Positions 14,011 through 23,184 of a stretch of 64,000 bases of DNA are shown in pieces. The translations under genes and the position numbers were made by a program. The notes beneath the pieces were generated by a model. That model made no database searches. It had not been told where the DNA came from and saw nothing but the letters and a program-made list of their open reading frames with translations. Origin of the DNA: JAOPZW01 sp963788935 (lineage in GTDB: Bacteria; Actinomycetota; Thermoleophilia; Solirubrobacterales; Solirubrobacteraceae); contig CAWBIM010000016.1 in the NCBI GenBank assembly GCA_963788935.1, forward strand, positions 186,001-250,000, given 5' to 3'. The stretch's first letter is position 1; each line of letters starts with the position of its first letter.

Positions 14011-14035
14011 CCGGCGCGGGCGGTCGCCGCGCCGG
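14011..14035 (+). terminator. Terminator between the DUF4396 and nitrilase genes
   Basis: A 9-bp perfect stem (CCGGCGCGG / CCGCGCCGG) with a 7-base loop, immediately before the nitrilase promoter. Confidence 0.55.
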
Positions 14036-14036
14036 T

Positions 14037-14042
14037 TAGTGT
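14037..14042 (+). promoter_or_regulatory. -10 element of the nitrilase gene
   Basis: TAGTGT lies six bases before ATG 14049, the spacing of a leaderless transcript. No clear -35 is seen. Confidence 0.45.
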
Positions 14043-14048
14043 CGCGTC

Positions 14049-15008
14049 ATGCCCGCGTTCGGCACGGTCCGCGTCGCGGCGATCCAGGCGACGCCGGTGA
14101 TCCTCGACGCCGAGGCGACCATCGAGAAGGCGGCGGGACTGCTCGCCGAGGCGGCCGGTCGCGGCGCCCGCCTCGCCGTCTTGCCGGAGGCGTTCGTGTC
14201 GCTCTATCCCTCGAACGCGTGGGCGCGGTCGGCGACCGCGTTCGGCGGCTGGGACGAGCTGTGGGAGCGGATGTGGGACTCGAGCGTCGACGTCTCCGGC
14301 CCGCACGTCGCGCGCCTCGTCGAGGCGTGCCGCGAGCACGGCCTCCACTGCGTCGTCGGGGTCAACGAGCGCGAGGACGTGCGGCCCGGGTCGCTCTACA
14401 ACACGATGCTCACGCTCGGCCCCGGCGGCCTGCTGCACCGGCATCGCAAGCTCATGCCGACGATGCAGGAGCGCGTGTTCCACGGCTTCGGCGCCGGCGA
14501 CGACCTCGCGGTGACGGATCTCGACGGCGTCGGCCGCGTCGGCGGCCTCATCTGCTGGGAGAACCGGATGCCGCTGGCGCGCTACGCCGTCTACCGCCAG
14601 GGCCCGCAGATCTGGGCCGCCCCGACCGCCGACGACAGCGACGGCTGGCTGGCGAGCGTGCGCCACATCGCGATCGAGTCCGGCGCGTACGTCGTCTCGG
14701 TGCCGCAGTACATCCCGGCCGCGGCGTTCCCGGACGACTTCCCGGTCCCGCTGCCGGAGGGCAAGGAGGTCTTCGGCGACGGCGGCGCCGCGATCATCGA
14801 GCCGACATGGGGCAACGTGATCGCCGGCCCGCTGCGCGGCGAGGAGGGGATCGTCATCGCCGACTGCGATCTGCGCGCGGGCCTCCACGCGAAGCGCTGG
14901 TTCGACGCGGTCGGTCACTACAGCCGCGCCGAGGTGTTGGCGCCGGGGACGGCGGGCCTGCCGGCCACGCCCGAGCGGGCCGACGCGACCGACGGCGAGC
15001 GGGCCTAG
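14049..15008 (+). CDS. Nitrilase/aliphatic amidase superfamily hydrolase
   Basis: A 319-residue C-N hydrolase. The catalytic triad is visible as Glu in AVLPEAFVSLYPS, Lys in HRKLMPTMQERVFHG and Cys in GLICWENRMPLAR. The RHRKLMPT and CWENRMPL wording is that of true nitrilases (nitrile to acid plus ammonia) rather than omega-amidases or carbamoylases. Length fits the nitrilase branch. It stands alone on the plus strand, convergent with the oxidoreductase remnant. The substrate cannot be told. Confidence 0.88.
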   Translation: MPAFGTVRVAAIQATPVILDAEATIEKAAGLLAEAAGRGARLAVLPEAFVSLYPSNAWARSATAFGGWDELWERMWDSSVDVSGPHVARLVEACREHGLHCVVGVNEREDVRPGSLYNTMLTLGPGGLLHRHRKLMPTMQERVFHGFGAGDDLAVTDLDGVGRVGGLICWENRMPLARYAVYRQGPQIWAAPTADDSDGWLASVRHIAIESGAYVVSVPQYIPAAAFPDDFPVPLPEGKEVFGDGGAAIIEPTWGNVIAGPLRGEEGIVIADCDLRAGLHAKRWFDAVGHYSRAEVLAPGTAGLPATPERADATDGERA

Positions 15009-15025
15009 CGTCCGAGTCGGCCCGC

Positions 15026-16043
15026 CTACCCCCCGATCCGCACGACGGTCCGCCCCTTCGCCTTCCCCGCCAGCACCTCGTCGAGGAACGGGTCGAGGTC
15101 GTCGAGGCCGATCTCGCGCGTGATCTGGTCCTCGAGGCCGTTCGGGCGCAGATCGGAGCCGAGGCGGCGCCACACCTCGCGGCGCACGTCGCCCGGCGTG
15201 TCGACCGAGTCGATCCCCAGCAGCGAGACGCCGCGGAGGATGAAGGGGAAGACGGTGGTCGAGAGCGACGTGCCGCCGGTCAGGCCGCTCAGCGCGACCG
15301 ACCCGCCGTAGCGCGTGGTGCGCAGCGCGAACGCCGTCGCGGCGCCGCCGACCGGGTCGACGACCGCGGCCCACCGCTGCTTGTCCATCGGGCGGTCGGA
15401 CTCGGCCGAGGTCTCCTCGCGTGAGAGCACCTCGGACGCGCCGAGCGAGCGCAGGAAGTCGGCCTCGGCGGCCTTGCCCGTCGCCGCGTGGACCTCGTAG
15501 CCGCGCGCCGCGAGGATCGCGACGGCGACGGACCCGACCCCGCCCGTGGCGCCGAGCACGAGCACCGGGCCGCCGCGCGTCGTCCGGCGAGAGCCGGTTC
15601 TCCTCCAACCGCACGACCGACAGCGCGGCCGTGAACCCCGCGGTTCCCAGCGCCATCGCGTCGCGGGCGCTCAGGCCGTCGGGGAGCGGCACGACCCAGT
15701 CGGCCGGCACGCGGGCGACCTCGGCGTAGCCGCCGTGCCGTCCGACCCCGATCTCGTGGCCGTGCGCGAGCACCGTGTCGCCCGGCGAGACGCCCGCGGC
15801 GCCGTCGGCGGCGATCACCTCGCCCGCCAGGTCGATGCCCGGCACGAGCGGATAGCCCTTCGCCACCCGGCCCTTCGGGCTCACGGCCAGCGCGTCCTTG
15901 TAGTTCACGCTCGACCACGCGACCCGCACCGTCACCTCGCCGTCGGGCAGGTCGTCGGGCGAGAGCTCGCGCAGCTCGCGGTGGACGTCGTCGCCGGCCT
16001 TGTCGGCGACGAGCGCGCGGAACGAATCAGGGGCGTCGGTCAC
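15026..16043 (-). pseudogene. Zinc-free MDR oxidoreductase (acrylyl-CoA reductase AcuI/YhdH-like), frameshifted as sequenced
   Basis: The N-terminal ~150 residues (GTG 16043; FRALVADKAGDDVHREL, SSVNYKDALAV, PGIDLAGEVIAAD, GTAGFTAALSV) and the C-terminal ~180 residues (LVLGATGGVGSVAVAIL, LSGLTGGTSLSTTVFPFILRG, GRTVVRIGG) are both well conserved but lie in different frames. One extra base near 15571-15580 explains the break. Together they make the ~335-residue YhdH/AcuI family, NADPH-dependent reductases of acrylyl-CoA or quinones. Because other genes here carry the same type of one-base insertion, a sequence error is more likely than true decay. Confidence 0.8.
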
Positions 16044-16075
16044 GAGCGGCAACCTACCCGCCGCACGCCGTCGCC

Positions 16076-16081
16076 GATACT
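16076..16081 (+). promoter_or_regulatory. -10 element of the cyclase gene
   Basis: GATACT lies seven bases before GTG 16089 in the gap to the divergent oxidoreductase gene, indicating leaderless transcription. Confidence 0.45.
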
Positions 16082-16088
16082 TGGCGCG

Positions 16089-17411
16089 GTGCCGAGCGAG
16101 ACCCGCTATGCGCAGAACGGCGAGGCGAGCCTGGCCTGGACGACGATCGGCGAGGGCCCGCTCGACCTGCTGTTCCTGCCCGGGATCATCTCCCACGTCG
16201 AGCACGTCCGGGACGACCCGGGGATGGCCGGGTTCATCGAACGGCTGTCCGCGTTCGCCCGCGTGATCCTCATGGACCGGCGCGGCAGCGGCCTGTCCGA
16301 CCCGCTCGACGGCGCGCTGACGCTGGAGGACGAGGTCGAGGACGTGCTCGCCGTGATGGACGCGGCCGGCAGCGACTCGGCGGTCCTGCTCGGCTACCTC
16401 ACCGGCGGCCCGCTCGCCATCAAGGTCGCCGCCGAGCGCCCCGCGCGCGTGCGGGCGCTCGTGCTCTACGCGGCCGTCGCGCGGTCGCTGTCGGCGCCCG
16501 GCTACGACTGGGCCAACGACGCGGGCGAGCGCTCCGCCGCCTTCGACCGCATGATCGAGCGCTGGGGCACGGGGGCGATGCTCGACGAGATCGCACCGAG
16601 CCGCGCGGGCGACGTGCGCCTGCGGGCCTGGCTCGCGCGTCTCGAGCGCCTCTCCTCGAGCCCCGGCGAGCTGCGCCGGGCGGCCCGCAGCGCGACGGAC
16701 TTCGACGTCCGCGCCCAGCTCGCCGAGCTGCGCGTCCCGACGCTGATCCTCCACCGCATGGGCGACCGCCTCGTCGACGTGCGCCACTCGCGCTACATGG
16801 CCGAGCACATCCCGGGCGCGCGCTACGTGGAGCTCGAGGGCGTCGACAACCTCCCGAGCGTCGGCGACAGCGCCGCGCTCCTCGGCGAGATCGAGGAGTT
16901 CCTCACCGGCGGCCGCCGCCGCGCGGGCGAGCGCGAGCTCCTCACGATCCTCTTCAGCGACATCGTCGGCTCGACCGGCCACGCCGCCCGCCTCGGCGAC
17001 GCCGGCTGGCGCGACCTGCTCGTGGCCCACGACGCGCTCGTGCGCCGCGAGCTCGACCGCTTCGGCGGCCGCGAGGTCAAGGCGATCGGCGACGCGTTCC
17101 TCGCCGCGTTCGCCGGCCCGCCGTCGCGCGCGGTCCGCTGCGCCGAGGCGATCATCGCCGGGGTCGAGTCGCTCGGGCTGGCCGTGCGGGTCGGCCTGCA
17201 CACCGGCGAGTGCGAGGTCCTGGGCGACGACGTCGGGGGCATGGCGGTGCACATCGCCTCCCGGGTGGCGGAGCTGGCGGAGCCCGGCGAGCTGCTCGTC
17301 TCGGGGACCGTGTACGGCACCGTCGTCGGCGTCGGGCTGCGCTTCAAGGACCGCGGCACGCACCACCTGCGCGACGTGCCCGGACGCTGGCCGCTCTTCG
17401 CGGTCCTCTGA
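16089..17411 (+). CDS. Class III adenylate/guanylate cyclase with an inactive alpha/beta-hydrolase domain
   Basis: A 440-residue two-domain protein. Residues ~1-270 form an alpha/beta hydrolase fold, but the nucleophile elbow reads GYLTGG (Leu104 where GYSEGG-type relatives have Ser) and the catalytic His position in the VDNLP motif is Asn254, so this domain should be catalytically dead. Residues ~280-440 form a class III cyclase domain: metal Asp in LFSDIVGST, Lys in EVKAIGDAF with the second metal Asp, RVGLHTGECE and GGMAVHIASRV. It probably makes cAMP in response to a ligand held by the dead hydrolase pocket. The start GTG 16089 is probably leaderless. Confidence 0.88.
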   Translation: MPSETRYAQNGEASLAWTTIGEGPLDLLFLPGIISHVEHVRDDPGMAGFIERLSAFARVILMDRRGSGLSDPLDGALTLEDEVEDVLAVMDAAGSDSAVLLGYLTGGPLAIKVAAERPARVRALVLYAAVARSLSAPGYDWANDAGERSAAFDRMIERWGTGAMLDEIAPSRAGDVRLRAWLARLERLSSSPGELRRAARSATDFDVRAQLAELRVPTLILHRMGDRLVDVRHSRYMAEHIPGARYVELEGVDNLPSVGDSAALLGEIEEFLTGGRRRAGERELLTILFSDIVGSTGHAARLGDAGWRDLLVAHDALVRRELDRFGGREVKAIGDAFLAAFAGPPSRAVRCAEAIIAGVESLGLAVRVGLHTGECEVLGDDVGGMAVHIASRVAELAEPGELLVSGTVYGTVVGVGLRFKDRGTHHLRDVPGRWPLFAVL

Positions 17412-17541
17412 CAGCGGTCTTGCAGCACCGCAACCTTCCGGCGCGCGCCCCTGTTCAGGGGTCAGTGGCAGGAGGGACGCGTTCCCCCGGCACCACGTGC
17501 CCGCGCCGCCTGCCGTCCACAGACCCAAGGAGGTCACACCG

Positions 17542-18291
17542 ATGCTGTCGAGCATCCGCAGGCGGCTGCACTTCCGCGGCCACGGTCCCTGGATCGTCAT
17601 CGCGTCCGTGCTGGTCGCGCTTCTCGTCACGCCGTTCGCCCTCGCCGCCGGCGAGAACCGCCCGCTGCGCGGCGGAGCCCGCAACCCGTCGCCGAACGCG
17701 TCGCTCTCGTTCACGCGCGAGACGCAGATCATCGCCAACAACAGCACCTACGGCACCCGCCAGTCGAACAAGTCGACCCGCGGCGGCGGCGCGATCTACG
17801 GCTGCCGCGCCCGCACCGGCACGAACGCGTGCCTGCGGGGCAGCAACCTGTCCAACGGCCGCGCGTTCTCGTTCGCCACGAACTCCGGCACCGAGGTCGG
17901 CCGCATCGACGGCCCGTCGACCGCCGCGCCGTTCACGACCAGCGCGACCGGCGTCGCGACCGGCCTGAACGCCGACAAGGTCGACGGCCAGGACGCGGCC
18001 GACATCGCGGCGTCCGCGAACCGCTTCGCCCAGGTCTCCGCGGCCGGGGCGCTCGGCAACCAGCGCGGGGCCGCATCGGCCGCCCGCTCGGCCGCCGGGA
18101 CGTACACCGTCGCCTTCTCGGACGACATCTCGAAGTGCGCGCTCGGCGCTACTGCCACGACCAACGCCGCCCCGGCGCTCGCGACCGCGACGCTCGCGGC
18201 GGACAACAAGACGGTCAACGTCGTGACGCGGGACCTCGCGGCCGCCGCGGCGCCCACGGACGAGCCGTTCCACCTCACGGTCACCTGCTGA
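17542..18291 (+). CDS. Secreted or membrane-anchored protein of unknown function
   Basis: A 249-residue protein. Residues ~14-36 form a hydrophobic export segment (WIVIASVLVALLVTPFALAAG) after a basic N terminus. The exported part is Thr/Asn/Ala-rich, with an apparent cysteine pair (YGCRARTGTNACLRG), the phrase LNADKVDGQDAADIAA, which recurs in proteins of related actinobacteria, and a final beta-like region ending LTVTC. ATG 17542 follows AAGGAGG by eight bases. I cannot assign a function. Confidence 0.75.
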   Translation: MLSSIRRRLHFRGHGPWIVIASVLVALLVTPFALAAGENRPLRGGARNPSPNASLSFTRETQIIANNSTYGTRQSNKSTRGGGAIYGCRARTGTNACLRGSNLSNGRAFSFATNSGTEVGRIDGPSTAAPFTTSATGVATGLNADKVDGQDAADIAASANRFAQVSAAGALGNQRGAASAARSAAGTYTVAFSDDISKCALGATATTNAAPALATATLAADNKTVNVVTRDLAAAAAPTDEPFHLTVTC

Positions 18292-18312
18292 CCTGAGCCG
18301 CTCCCGGTCCGC

Positions 18313-18346
18313 CGCCCCGCCTCTCTGTGGTCCAGGGGGCGGGGCG
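18313..18346. terminator. Convergent terminator hairpin
   Basis: A 9-bp perfect stem (CGCCCCGCC / GGCGGGGCG) with a 16-base loop, placed between the secreted-protein gene and the small minus-strand gene. Confidence 0.5.
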
Positions 18347-18363
18347 CGGCCGGGGCCGACCGC

Positions 18364-18522
18364 TTACCGCACCCAGCGCGGCTCGCGCCGGCGCGCCCGC
18401 GCCCACCAGTAGCGCCCCAGCAGCGCCGCCCAGTCGACGACCCCGGCGCACAGGTGCCCGACCGGCCCCGTGACGACCCACGCCGCGACGCGCACGTGCG
18501 GCGGAAGCGAGAAGCGGGTCAT
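18364..18522 (-). CDS. Small conserved-looking protein (52 residues)
   Basis: A 52-residue frame starts MTRFSLPPHVRVAAWVV and continues TGPVGHLCAGVVDWAALL, ending in a basic RARRREPRWVR tail and TAA. It has an amphipathic, weakly hydrophobic middle and a strongly basic end, and codon third positions look coding (G/C). Proteins of this wording occur next to trigger factor in related actinobacteria as far as I recall. It starts 26 bases from tig on the other strand, so the two share a promoter region. Function unknown. Confidence 0.6.
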   Translation of the reverse strand: MTRFSLPPHVRVAAWVVTGPVGHLCAGVVDWAALLGRYWWARARRREPRWVR

Positions 18523-18533
18523 GGCCCGGACGC

Positions 18534-18539
18534 TATCGT
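18534..18539 (+). promoter_or_regulatory. -10 element of tig
   Basis: TATCGT lies nine bases before ATG 18549 in the 26-base divergent gap. There is no room for a long leader. Confidence 0.4.
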
Positions 18540-18548
18540 TGCCCCGCG

Positions 18549-19943
18549 ATGTCCGCTGCCGTGAAGACGACTGTCACCGAGTTGCCCGAATCCCGCGTGC
18601 GCGTGGAGGCCGAGGTGACTCCCGAGGAGATCGAGCGGTCCGTCCAGCGGACCGCCCGCGCGATGGGCCGCGACCTGCGGATGCCCGGCTTCCGCAAGGG
18701 CAAGGTCCCGCCGCCCGTGGTCATCCAGCGCGTCGGCCGCGAGGCCGTCGTCGACGAGGCCGTCCGGGGCCAGATCGGCCGCTGGTACCTCGACGCGCTC
18801 GACGCCGCCGGGATCCACCCGGTCGGCGACCCCAATCTCGACATCGGCGATCTGCCCGACCCCGGCCAGCCGCTCACCTTCACGGTCGAGATCGGCGTGC
18901 GGCCGGCCGCGACGCTCGGCACCTACAAGGGCATCGAGGTCGGCAAGCGCGAGGCGGATGCCGACGAGGAGGCCGTCCAGGCCGAGCTCGACGCGCTGCG
19001 CGAGCGCTCGGCCCGCCTGGAGACCGTCGACGAGCCCGCGGGCGAGAACGACTTCATCGTCATGGACTACCTCGGCACCCTCGACGGCGAGCCGTTCGCC
19101 GGGGGCGAGGCCCGCGACCAGCTCATCGAGCTCGGCTCGGGCCGCCTCGTCCCGGGCTTCGAGGACCAGCTCAAGGGCGCGAAGGCGGGCGAGGAACGGA
19201 CGCTGACGATCACGTTCCCCGACGACTACGGCGCCGAGGAGCTCAAGGGCCGCGAGGCCGAGTTCGCCGTCACGGTCAACGAGGTCAAGCGCAAGGAGCT
19301 GCCCGAGCTCGACGACGACTTCGCCTCCGACGCCGCCGGCTTCGACACGCTCGACGAGCTGCGCGAGGACATCGCGGCCAAGCTCCGCGAGGCCGACGAG
19401 GGCAAGGTCGAGGCCGAGTTCCGCGAGGCCGTGCTCGACGCCGTCGTGGCCGACGCGAAGGTCGAGGTCCCCGAGACGCTCGTCGAGGCGCGCGCCCGCG
19501 AGCTGTGGGAGCGGATGATCCATTCGCTCGGCCACCAGGGCATCTCGCGCGAGAACTACCTGCAGATCGCGGGCAAGTCCGAGGACGAGATCCTCGAAGA
19601 GGCGCGGCCGGACGCCGAGCAGGCGCTGCGCCGCGAGGCCGTGATCGCGGCGATCGTGGCGGCGGAGGACATCCAGCCCTCCGACGGCGACGTGCTCGAC
19701 GCGCTCCAGTCCTCGGCCGCGCGCGAGGGCACGACGCCGGAGAAGCTCCGCGACCAGCTCGAGAAGGCCGGCCGCCTGGACGAGATCCGCGAGGACCTCG
19801 CCCAGCGCCAGGCGATCGACCTGATCACCGAGAACGCGCGTTCCCTGACGGTCGAGCAGGCCCGCGCGCGCGACAAGCTGTGGACCCCCGACAAGGAGTA
19901 TCCGCGGGGGATCGAAAAGCCGATCTGGACCCCCGGTTCGTAA
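18549..19943 (+). CDS. tig: Trigger factor (ribosome-associated chaperone and prolyl isomerase)
   Basis: A 464-residue trigger factor. The N-terminal ribosome-binding domain carries the signature MPGFRKGKVPP; the FKBP-type isomerase domain follows (DFIVMDYLGTLDGEPFAGG, LVPGFEDQLKGAKAGEE); the C-terminal helical chaperone arms run from about residue 260 (DDDFASDAAGFDTLDELRED). It binds nascent chains at the ribosome exit. It precedes clpP-clpX, the classical order, so synthesis quality control and degradation are grouped. Confidence 0.96.
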   Translation: MSAAVKTTVTELPESRVRVEAEVTPEEIERSVQRTARAMGRDLRMPGFRKGKVPPPVVIQRVGREAVVDEAVRGQIGRWYLDALDAAGIHPVGDPNLDIGDLPDPGQPLTFTVEIGVRPAATLGTYKGIEVGKREADADEEAVQAELDALRERSARLETVDEPAGENDFIVMDYLGTLDGEPFAGGEARDQLIELGSGRLVPGFEDQLKGAKAGEERTLTITFPDDYGAEELKGREAEFAVTVNEVKRKELPELDDDFASDAAGFDTLDELREDIAAKLREADEGKVEAEFREAVLDAVVADAKVEVPETLVEARARELWERMIHSLGHQGISRENYLQIAGKSEDEILEEARPDAEQALRREAVIAAIVAAEDIQPSDGDVLDALQSSAAREGTTPEKLRDQLEKAGRLDEIREDLAQRQAIDLITENARSLTVEQARARDKLWTPDKEYPRGIEKPIWTPGS

Positions 19944-20086
19944 CGACCCCGTACCGAGTCTGTAGCGGTGTCGACGCACCGCGAGGTCCGGAAAAAGGCG
20001 GTTGGTAGGCTCTCTCAGGCCGTCGCCAACCCGTTTGCGGATCGCCGGCAGGAATACGGACCGACGAGCGAAACAGAGCGAGGACC

Positions 20087-20671
20087 ATGAGCCCCCTAGT
20101 CCCCATGGTGGTCGAGCAGACGTCGCGAGGCGAGCGCGCCTTCGACATCTACAGCCGGCTGCTGAACGAGCGCATCGTCTTCCTGGGGACACCCGTGGAC
20201 GACCAGATCGCGAACCTCATCGTGGCGCAGCTGCTGCACCTCGAGTCCGAGGACCCGGACAAGGACATCTCGCTGTACGTCAACTCGCCCGGCGGGTCGG
20301 TGTACGCGGGCCTCGCGATCTACGACACGATGCAGTTCATCAAGCCGGACGTGCAGACGATCTGCGTCGGCATCGCGATGTCGATGGGCGCCCTGCTGCT
20401 GGCGGGCGGCGCCGAGGGCAAGCGCATGGCGCTCCCGAACGCGAAGATCCTGATCCACCAGGTGAGCTCCGGCTTCCAGGGCCAGGCCACGGACATCGAG
20501 ATCCACGCCAAGGAGATCATCGACATCCGCCAGCGCCTGGACCACATCATCGCGAAGCACACCAAGCAGGAGTACGACAAGGTCCGCAACGACACCGAGC
20601 GCGACTACTTCATGTCGTCCGAAGAGGCCAAGAACTACGGCATCATCGATCGGGTGATCTCGGAGCATTAG
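20087..20671 (+). CDS. clpP: ATP-dependent Clp protease proteolytic subunit
   Basis: A 194-residue serine peptidase forming the double heptameric chamber. The catalytic Ser is in GIAMSMGALLLAGG, His in LPNAKILIHQ and Asp in TERDYFMSSEEAKNYGIID. YVNSPGGSVYAGLAIYDTMQ is the substrate-strand and oxyanion region. Only one clpP is present here, although many actinobacteria have an adjacent pair; another may be elsewhere. It is followed by clpX after 39 bases. Confidence 0.96.
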   Translation: MSPLVPMVVEQTSRGERAFDIYSRLLNERIVFLGTPVDDQIANLIVAQLLHLESEDPDKDISLYVNSPGGSVYAGLAIYDTMQFIKPDVQTICVGIAMSMGALLLAGGAEGKRMALPNAKILIHQVSSGFQGQATDIEIHAKEIIDIRQRLDHIIAKHTKQEYDKVRNDTERDYFMSSEEAKNYGIIDRVISEH

Positions 20672-20710
20672 CTCCGGGTACGCCGGGCAAGCTGCTTTCA
20701 GGAGAGGTCA

Positions 20711-21985
<1,275 letters not shown>

Positions 21986-22014
21986 CGCCGCCCGCCGGCG
22001 CACCTCGCTGATTG

Positions 22015-22031
22015 CCGGGCGCGCCGCCCGG
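22015..22031 (+). terminator. Hairpin after clpX
   Basis: A 7-bp stem (CCGGGCG / CGCCCGG) with a 3-base loop lies 30 bases after clpX and before the next gene. Confidence 0.4.
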
Positions 22032-22044
22032 GGACTCCGACCGC

Positions 22045-22306
22045 ATGTTCAAGATGGTCCGCCGCAAGATCCCGTGGATCCTCGTGTTCGAGGCCGCGCT
22101 GGCGCTGCGCGCGCGCTGGAACACGCTGCCGCCCGACGACCGCGCCCGCCTGACGTGGCTGGCGCGCAAGTCGAAGGGCAATCCCGATGGCGCTGACGCG
22201 CGAGGAGCGCCGGGACTTCCGGCGGATCGCGGCCGGGATCGACGCGGTCGGCCTCGCCCGCGACCTCGCGCCGTTCGGGCGCCGGCTGCGCGGCTGGCGC
22301 CGCTGA
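22045..22306 (+). pseudogene. Small conserved protein (about 86 residues), frameshifted as sequenced
   Basis: The first half (MFKMVRRKIPWILVFEAALA, then DDRARLTWLARKSKGNP) and the second half (MALTREERRDFRRIAAG, ending RRLRGWRR) lie in frames one base apart. Removing G22186 joins them into one protein of 86 residues whose wording fits small basic helical proteins of related actinobacteria (SKGNP followed by a TxxER motif). Without correction the first frame runs into the methyltransferase. Function unknown. Confidence 0.6.
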
Positions 22307-22330
22307 GCCGTTCGTCCGCGGCCCCGCCGG

Positions 22331-22361
22331 TTGACGCCGGCGGCGCGAGCCGGCCGAGAAT
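22331..22361 (+). promoter_or_regulatory. Promoter of the methyltransferase gene
   Basis: TTGACG (22331-22336) and -10-like GAGAAT (22356-22361), 19 bases apart, precede GTG 22369 by seven bases. Confidence 0.35.
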
Positions 22362-22368
22362 CGCCCGT

Positions 22369-23184
22369 GTGAGGCCGGACGATGCCGCGAGCTTCCAGGC
22401 CCCGGCGGAGCTCTACGACGCGCACGTCGGGCGCTACGGCCCGCAGCTGGCCGCCGCGCTCATCGACGCGGCGGGTCTCGCGCCGGGCGACCGCGTGCTC
22501 GACGTCGGCTGCGGCCCGGGGCCGCTGACCCGCGCGGTGGCGACGCGGGTCGGGGCCGAGAACGTCGCGGCGGTCGACCCGTCCGAGCCGTTCGCCGCCG
22601 CGTGCCGCGACCGCGTCCCCGGGGCCGACGTCCGCGTCGCCCGGGCCGAGGAGCTCCCGTTCGCCGACGGCGCCTTCGACGCCGTGGTCTCCCAGCTCGT
22701 CCTGAACTTCGTGGCCGACCCGGCGGCGGGCGTCGCCGAGATGCTGCGGGTCACCCGGCCGGGCGGGACCGTCGCGGCGTCGGTGTGGGACTACGCCGAG
22801 GGCATGACGCTGATCCGCGCGTTCTGGGACGCGGCGATCGAGCTCGACCCCGAGCACGCGACCCCGCTCGACGAGGGGGTGCGGATGCCGCACTGCGACG
22901 AGGGCGGCCTCGCGCGCCTGTTCGCGGCGGCCGGGCTCGAGGAGATCCGCTCCGGGTCGTTCATCGCGAGCGCGGACTACGCCTCGCTCGACGACCTCTG
23001 GCGGCCGATCGCGCTGGGCGTCGGGCCGACCGGGGCCTACGCGATCGCGCTGCCCGAGGACCGTCGCGAGGCCCTGCGCGACGCGCTCGGACGGCACCTC
23101 GGGCAGGGCGAGGCGCCGTTCACGCTGGGCGCGCGCGCGTGGTGGGCGGCCGGGCGAAGCCCCCTACACTCCGCCCACCCATGA
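22369..23184 (+). CDS. Class I SAM-dependent methyltransferase
   Basis: A 271-residue methyltransferase. The SAM-binding motif I is VLDVGCGPGPLTRAVA, the acidic residue motif AVDPSEPF, motif III DAVVSQLVLNFVADP and the post motif RVTRPGGTVAASVWDY. This wording matches UbiE/Methyltransf_11 family enzymes acting on small molecules. GTG 22369 is chosen because the longer frame upstream belongs to the frameshifted small gene. Its stop overlaps the valS start (ATGA). Substrate unknown. Confidence 0.85.
   Translation: MRPDDAASFQAPAELYDAHVGRYGPQLAAALIDAAGLAPGDRVLDVGCGPGPLTRAVATRVGAENVAAVDPSEPFAAACRDRVPGADVRVARAEELPFADGAFDAVVSQLVLNFVADPAAGVAEMLRVTRPGGTVAASVWDYAEGMTLIRAFWDAAIELDPEHATPLDEGVRMPHCDEGGLARLFAAAGLEEIRSGSFIASADYASLDDLWRPIALGVGPTGAYAIALPEDRREALRDALGRHLGQGEAPFTLGARAWWAAGRSPLHSAHP

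Noticed and set aside
16073..16081. GCCGATACT before the cyclase gene as a second sigma-28 promoter
   Set aside because: The -10 half matches but no TAAA-like element lies at the right distance. It is better explained as an ordinary leaderless -10.
17448..17461. CCCCTGTTCAGGGG palindrome after the cyclase gene, considered as an SOS box or terminator
   Set aside because: It does not match the actinobacterial LexA consensus, and the hairpin would have only about five pairs. No regulator context.
13485..17747. A 1420-codon minus-strand open frame
   Set aside because: It is antisense to several recognisable plus-strand genes and stays open only because of high GC content. Only the part encoding the oxidoreductase N terminus (to 16043) is real.
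22012..22368. An N-terminal extension of the methyltransferase
   Set aside because: The frame upstream of GTG 22369 belongs to a separate small protein plus out-of-frame sequence after a one-base insertion.
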